33,951 nucleotides of DNA. Source: Dimargaris cristalligena. Lineage: Eukaryota > Kickxellomycota > Dimargaritomycetes > Dimargaritales > Dimargaritaceae. Below are positions 30,555 through 33,951 of the stretch, in pieces. The DNA lies in contig JANBQC010000290.1 of the NCBI GenBank assembly GCA_027576995.1, positions 1-33,951 on the forward strand, written 5' to 3'. The notes beneath the pieces were generated by a model, which was not told the origin of the DNA, did not search any database, and worked only from the letters and a program-made list of their open reading frames with translations. The position numbers and the translations under genes were made by a program. Each line of letters opens with the position of its first letter. Positions within the stretch are counted from its first letter, which is position 1.

Positions 30555-31248
30555 GCTGCCTTAAAAACTGTTATAACTGACCATGAGTACCCCACTCAAA
30601 ATGGACCCAATGGTGACTCCAAAGAAATCATCATTGCACTACACCAACAGCTGGAAGAGATTACTCACTCCCAGCCAATCAGAATTGTCTGCCAATTGGA
30701 TGAGGGCCAGTCTGAACTCCAGCCTGAAATTGCTGAACCATGCTTTGAGGATCCAAAGCAGTATACCCTTATGGGGCCCACACTCACCACCCTTGTGGAC
30801 TGGGTTCCAAAGTCTTTGGACAAGTGGCTGTATATACCCTAACTGGAATCCCACCGGCAAAAAAATTGGGGGCCAAAGAATTGGCCTACAATACCCTATT
30901 AGAACAAAACCAGTGCCAATTCAAAGGAGTCTGTGAGGGGCTCACTGCCCTTGCCCTCTCAGCCTGTGGTGTCACTGATGGGTGCATCACTGTTGAACAA
31001 CACTTGGAACATATCCAGTATATGTTCATTATCAATGTGCATTTCCATACCATCACCACTGAAGACTGCCAGAAGCATGTGCTGCAGCAGACCCAAATCC
31101 CCAATGATCTGCACCACCAGGCCATGTCCATCACTGGCCAGTAGTCCAACATCCTCTTTGGGGACCAAGCCCTTGAGTTTATCCATCAAGAAGAAAGCCA
31201 AGATAGCCAGTGCCAGGCCAATGAAAGCCTGCTCAAGTGGCACACCAA
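30555..31248 (+). pseudogene. Gag-like ORF of a DIRS-type element, frameshifted
   Basis: Two coding-like stretches lie in different frames. The first runs 30555-30842 with no clear ATG (segments EIIIALHQQLEEI, LTTLVDWVPKSLDKW). The second, about 30824-31144 and on past a TAG to about 31248, reads with AKKLGAKELAYNTLLEQN and ITVEQHLEHIQYMF. The composition (acidic, Leu/Gln-rich) and the position just before a DIRS-type RT suggest the structural ORF1, but this gene is poorly conserved between elements and I assign it by context. The frame change and stops show it is not functional as it stands. Confidence 0.5.
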
Positions 31249-31467
31249 CTAGACTAGAAATAGTCAAAACTTCAGTAGTTGAGGGAAATTTTCCAGTTTA
31301 AAAAACTACCAAGGGAGAAAGCCTAGCTGTCCCCCAAATTATTGACCAGGATTAGCACTGACTGGCCAATCACAACTAACTAACACCAATCCACAATAGG
31401 CCTGGGGCAGGTGGCCCTACCACAGATAACCAAACACTATGGGAAACTAGACAACAGGATTGCTCCC

Positions 31468-33708
31468 AGGGGCTACTTATCCCACTTTCACCCCCAGTAG
31501 CTCCAACTAACTAAGGACCCCTGGGTGCACTGGGTTATCTAATTCGGGTATCAGGTGACATGGAAATCCATCCCCACATGGGAGATACCCCAGCCCTTTC
31601 ATACTACAGCCATCAACCAGGCAGAGATCACTAAAGTCATCAACAAATTATGCCAGTGACAGGTCCTGGAACTAGGCAAAACTGACCAGTGAGGCCTGCA
31701 ACCCTCAGAGGGGGCGGACAACCCTGAGTTAGGATGATCCCTCATTTCAACCAATGAGAGTGCTCCACCCAACTCCCTCACTATAGCAGCCCCTTCAGAA
31801 CAAGCAGCAAACAGCAGTCACTCTACCCAGATACCAGAGATATAGATATAAAAGTAATAACTCACATACCCAAAAGATCTTCATGTTTCAATAAAATACT
31901 TATTTTAAACTATATGTCTTATTCATAATAACCCCACTTAGTATTTACTTGATTATTCAGTTCCCACTCAGCATTCCATTATAGGCTACTGCTCAAACCT
32001 GTTTATGAAACAGGAAGTGGACAAATGATGACCACTAGTGTATTTATGCTGAATCAACCAATTCATTTGTATTCCCCAGTTTACAATGGAGGGTCTAACT
32101 GTACTCAACTCCATGGTTACCCCTGGGGCTTACTTGACTAAGGTGGATATCAAGGATGCCTACCTAGAAGTCCCTATCTACCAAGATTCCCGGCTATTCC
32201 TTTCCATACAATGCCGGGGCCAGGTATACCAGTACCAGTCCCTGCCTTTTGGCCTGGCTACAGCCCCAGTGGGTTTTTCCTGGGTCATGAAGGCTGCCAT
32301 TGAACTACTTTGGGCCCAGGGAATTGTATTGTCCTATTACCTGGGTGATATAGCCATTATATCCCCATCATTTACCCAGGTACAGAAGGATTTGGCCATA
32401 GTTTTGGGTTATCTACAAACCCTGGGGTTCCCTATCAACTGGAAGAAATAAATTCTGACCCCCACCCAGCAGATGGACTTCCTGGGGATGACCATTGATA
32501 CTCAGTAGATGTGGACATTCCTACCCAATAAGAAATGTCAATCAATTCTGTGGGGCTGCCGGTTACTGCAAGCCCAAATAGTCCCTGCCCGCAAGATGGC
32601 CTCCATCTTGGGTACCCTAACTTCAGCCCTACCAGTGGTACCCAATGGACTAATCCACCTACACCAACTCCAGTGCTGCTTGATCCAGCAGAACCAGACA
32701 TGGACTGAGCCCATTCAAATCGAACCTTGGGCCCAACTGGAGTTAGAATGGTGGGTCCAACAAGTGCAGACCAATTCGGGGAAACCCCTGCACAAGGACC
32801 CACTGCCTACTATAACCATCTTCACAGATGCATCCAAAACAGGCTATGGGATTGTGAGCCTGGTCCTCCATCAGGCTGGACTCTAGTCCCCCACCAACCA
32901 GTTACAAACCATCAACTGGAAGGAACTCAAGGTGGTCAAACTGGCTATCAATCAACTACCAGCTCAGATTCGGGACCAGTCCCTACTACTTTGGACAGAC
33001 AATACCACTGTCCTAAAGTATATCAATCGGCAGGGGGGTACTTGAGTACCAGCCCTGCAATCACTAGCCCTTGTGATTTCCAACAAATTAACCCACCAGA
33101 ATTTAACTCTAAGGGTGGTGCATATCCCAGGCAACCGCAATACTGAAGCCAATCAGTTGAGCAGGATAACCCCGGCCTACTGGGAATTAGTACTCCCAGC
33201 CCCATTATTCCGGCAACTGAATTTGAAATAGGGGCCACTGAGGATCAATCTTTTTGCCAGTCCTCTCAATCATTAACTTCCCCAGTATTATTACCTCTAT
33301 CCCCACCAGCAGAAACCTTCAAAGGACACATTTCAATTCCCTTGGCCTCAGGAAAACGCCTATGCCTTTCTATCATGGAATCAGATCCACCATGTGATCA
33401 ATCGGGTTCTGCAATGCAAATTAACCCTGATCCTAGTAACCCCATATTGGCAGACCCAATCCTGGTTTCCTCACCTACTCCCGATAGTTGTAGATTATCC
33501 ACTATTACTACCGACCCCGCAGCTCCTATTAATCACCTGGAAGATATCAGGGCAGTCCTCAAATTGCAGGGTATTTTGCCGGCAATTGCCACCAGTGTCT
33601 GCCAAGGACTGTGTAGCAATACTAATAAGGCCTACCAGTATGCCTGGTAAAAGTTTGCCCATTGGTGCCTATCTTGGCAAAAGAATCATTGCCAACCGGA
33701 TGCCTTAA
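31468..33708 (+). pseudogene. DIRS-type reverse transcriptase/RNase H, broken
   Basis: One frame carries the whole domain order. A pre-RT segment (LSHFHPQ, then LTKDPWVHW and PQPFHTT) runs at 31468-31688. The RT follows at about 32077-32600 (MEGLTVLNSM, LTKVDIKDAYLEVPI, LPFGLATAPVGFSWVMKAA). RNase H follows, with TIFTDASKTGYG, LLLWTDNTTVLKYINRQGGT and VVHIPGNRNTEANQLSR, and a distal region (RINLFASPLNH, AYAFLSWNQI) is typical of DIRS elements. At least six in-frame stops break it, among them TAA 32449-32451, TAG 32506-32508, TAG 32884-32886 and TGA 33043-33045. The RT active site reads YLGD where YxDD is expected (32344-32346 is GGT), so one catalytic Asp is lost. A segment at 31689-32028 interrupts the pre-RT/RT junction, which also has a frameshift near 32077. 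The element is dead as a source of RT. Confidence 0.85.
31689..32028. mobile_element. Probable short insertion within the RT pseudogene
   Basis: The sequence leaves the RT frame after LELGKTDQ and returns at about 32040. TGACCA occurs at both edges (31683-31688 and 32029-32034) as a candidate target duplication around 340 bp. Inside are a TATA-like GATATAAAAG (about 31843) and an AATAAA (about 31893), as in a small LTR. The termini are not clean TG...CA, so the class is open. Confidence 0.42.
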
Positions 33709-33951
33709 ACCTGTTAAATTATCTGTCTGAACTTTCCAAAATAGCCAGTATCCATACCATCAAACTCCACAAGGCGGCTATTATTTATACCTGGGACATC
33801 GGGTACCCGGGTAATCCAGTATCAAAACACCACCATCTCAATCTATTTGTGCGAAGCTTGGGCCGTTTAGTGTGGCCTACTGAGAAACCCCCCATCTGGT
33901 GGGTGGAACAGCTTATTGACCATTTGGCCAACCTTCCGGATAATGATGCAT
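33495..33951 (+). pseudogene. DIRS tyrosine recombinase, N-terminal part, cut by window end
   Basis: In a frame different from that of the RT, the segment reads AIATSVCQGLCSNTNKAYQYAW, a stop (TAA 33648-33650), then KFAHWCLSWQKN, LLNYLSELSKIASIHTIKLH and WWVEQLIDHLANLP. This order (repeated start, Y..W.KF..WC, L..L......TI..H) is the SAM-like core-binding part of DIRS tyrosine recombinases. Its start overlaps the end of the RT frame to 33708, as is usual in DIRS elements. The catalytic R-H-R-Y residues would lie beyond the window. DIRS elements use this recombinase in place of a DDE integrase. Confidence 0.75.

Overview
The window looks like nuclear DNA of a fungus, most likely an early-diverging filamentous lineage. 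I infer this from a fungal-type Rpn10, a Fab1/PIKfyve lipid kinase, a cytosolic GluRS, short GT-AG introns (71-208 bp in the models here), DIRS-type retrotransposon sequence and strong CpG loss in the repeats. A Zoopagomycota or Mucoromycota relative fits, but I cannot fix the genus.

Layout: two repeat-rich, CpG-poor blocks (about 1-4,340 and about 28,370-33,951) flank a CpG-rich gene island of about 24 kb. The left block holds a decayed tandem repeat (24-380) and two copies of one ~585 bp LTR family in opposite orientation (1766-2948 on minus, 3320-4208 on plus). Each copy is split by a later insertion: a 593 bp solo LTR with a perfect 5 bp target duplication (2019-2611), and a 303 bp TG...CA element (3447-3749). 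A third, uninterrupted copy of the family (28498-29083) opens the right block. It is followed by a dispersed repeat that has a second copy inside the gene island (8087-8390), and then by a broken DIRS-like element (gag-like, RT/RNase H, tyrosine recombinase) that runs off the window end.

The island holds six genes: a putative secreted Q/N/P-rich protein (5861-7060, +); a GATA zinc-finger regulator (9122-11113, -, modelled with two introns); RPN10, the proteasome ubiquitin receptor (12712-14402, +, four exons, three UIMs); GUS1, cytosolic glutamyl-tRNA synthetase (15311-17503, -); a class I SAM methyltransferase of the Crg1/Tmt1 type (18928-19884, +); and FAB1, the PI3P 5-kinase (21041-27706, +), whose N-terminus lacks the usual FYVE domain. 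These are mostly housekeeping genes and do not form one pathway. I found no tRNA, rRNA or CRISPR array.

The most interesting signals are the chronology of nested LTR insertions, the repeat shared between island and TE block in which CpG sites survive in one copy and are TpG or CpA in the other, the GATA stop codon that overlaps a consensus splice donor, the FYVE-less Fab1, and G-quadruplex-capable tracts just past two gene ends.
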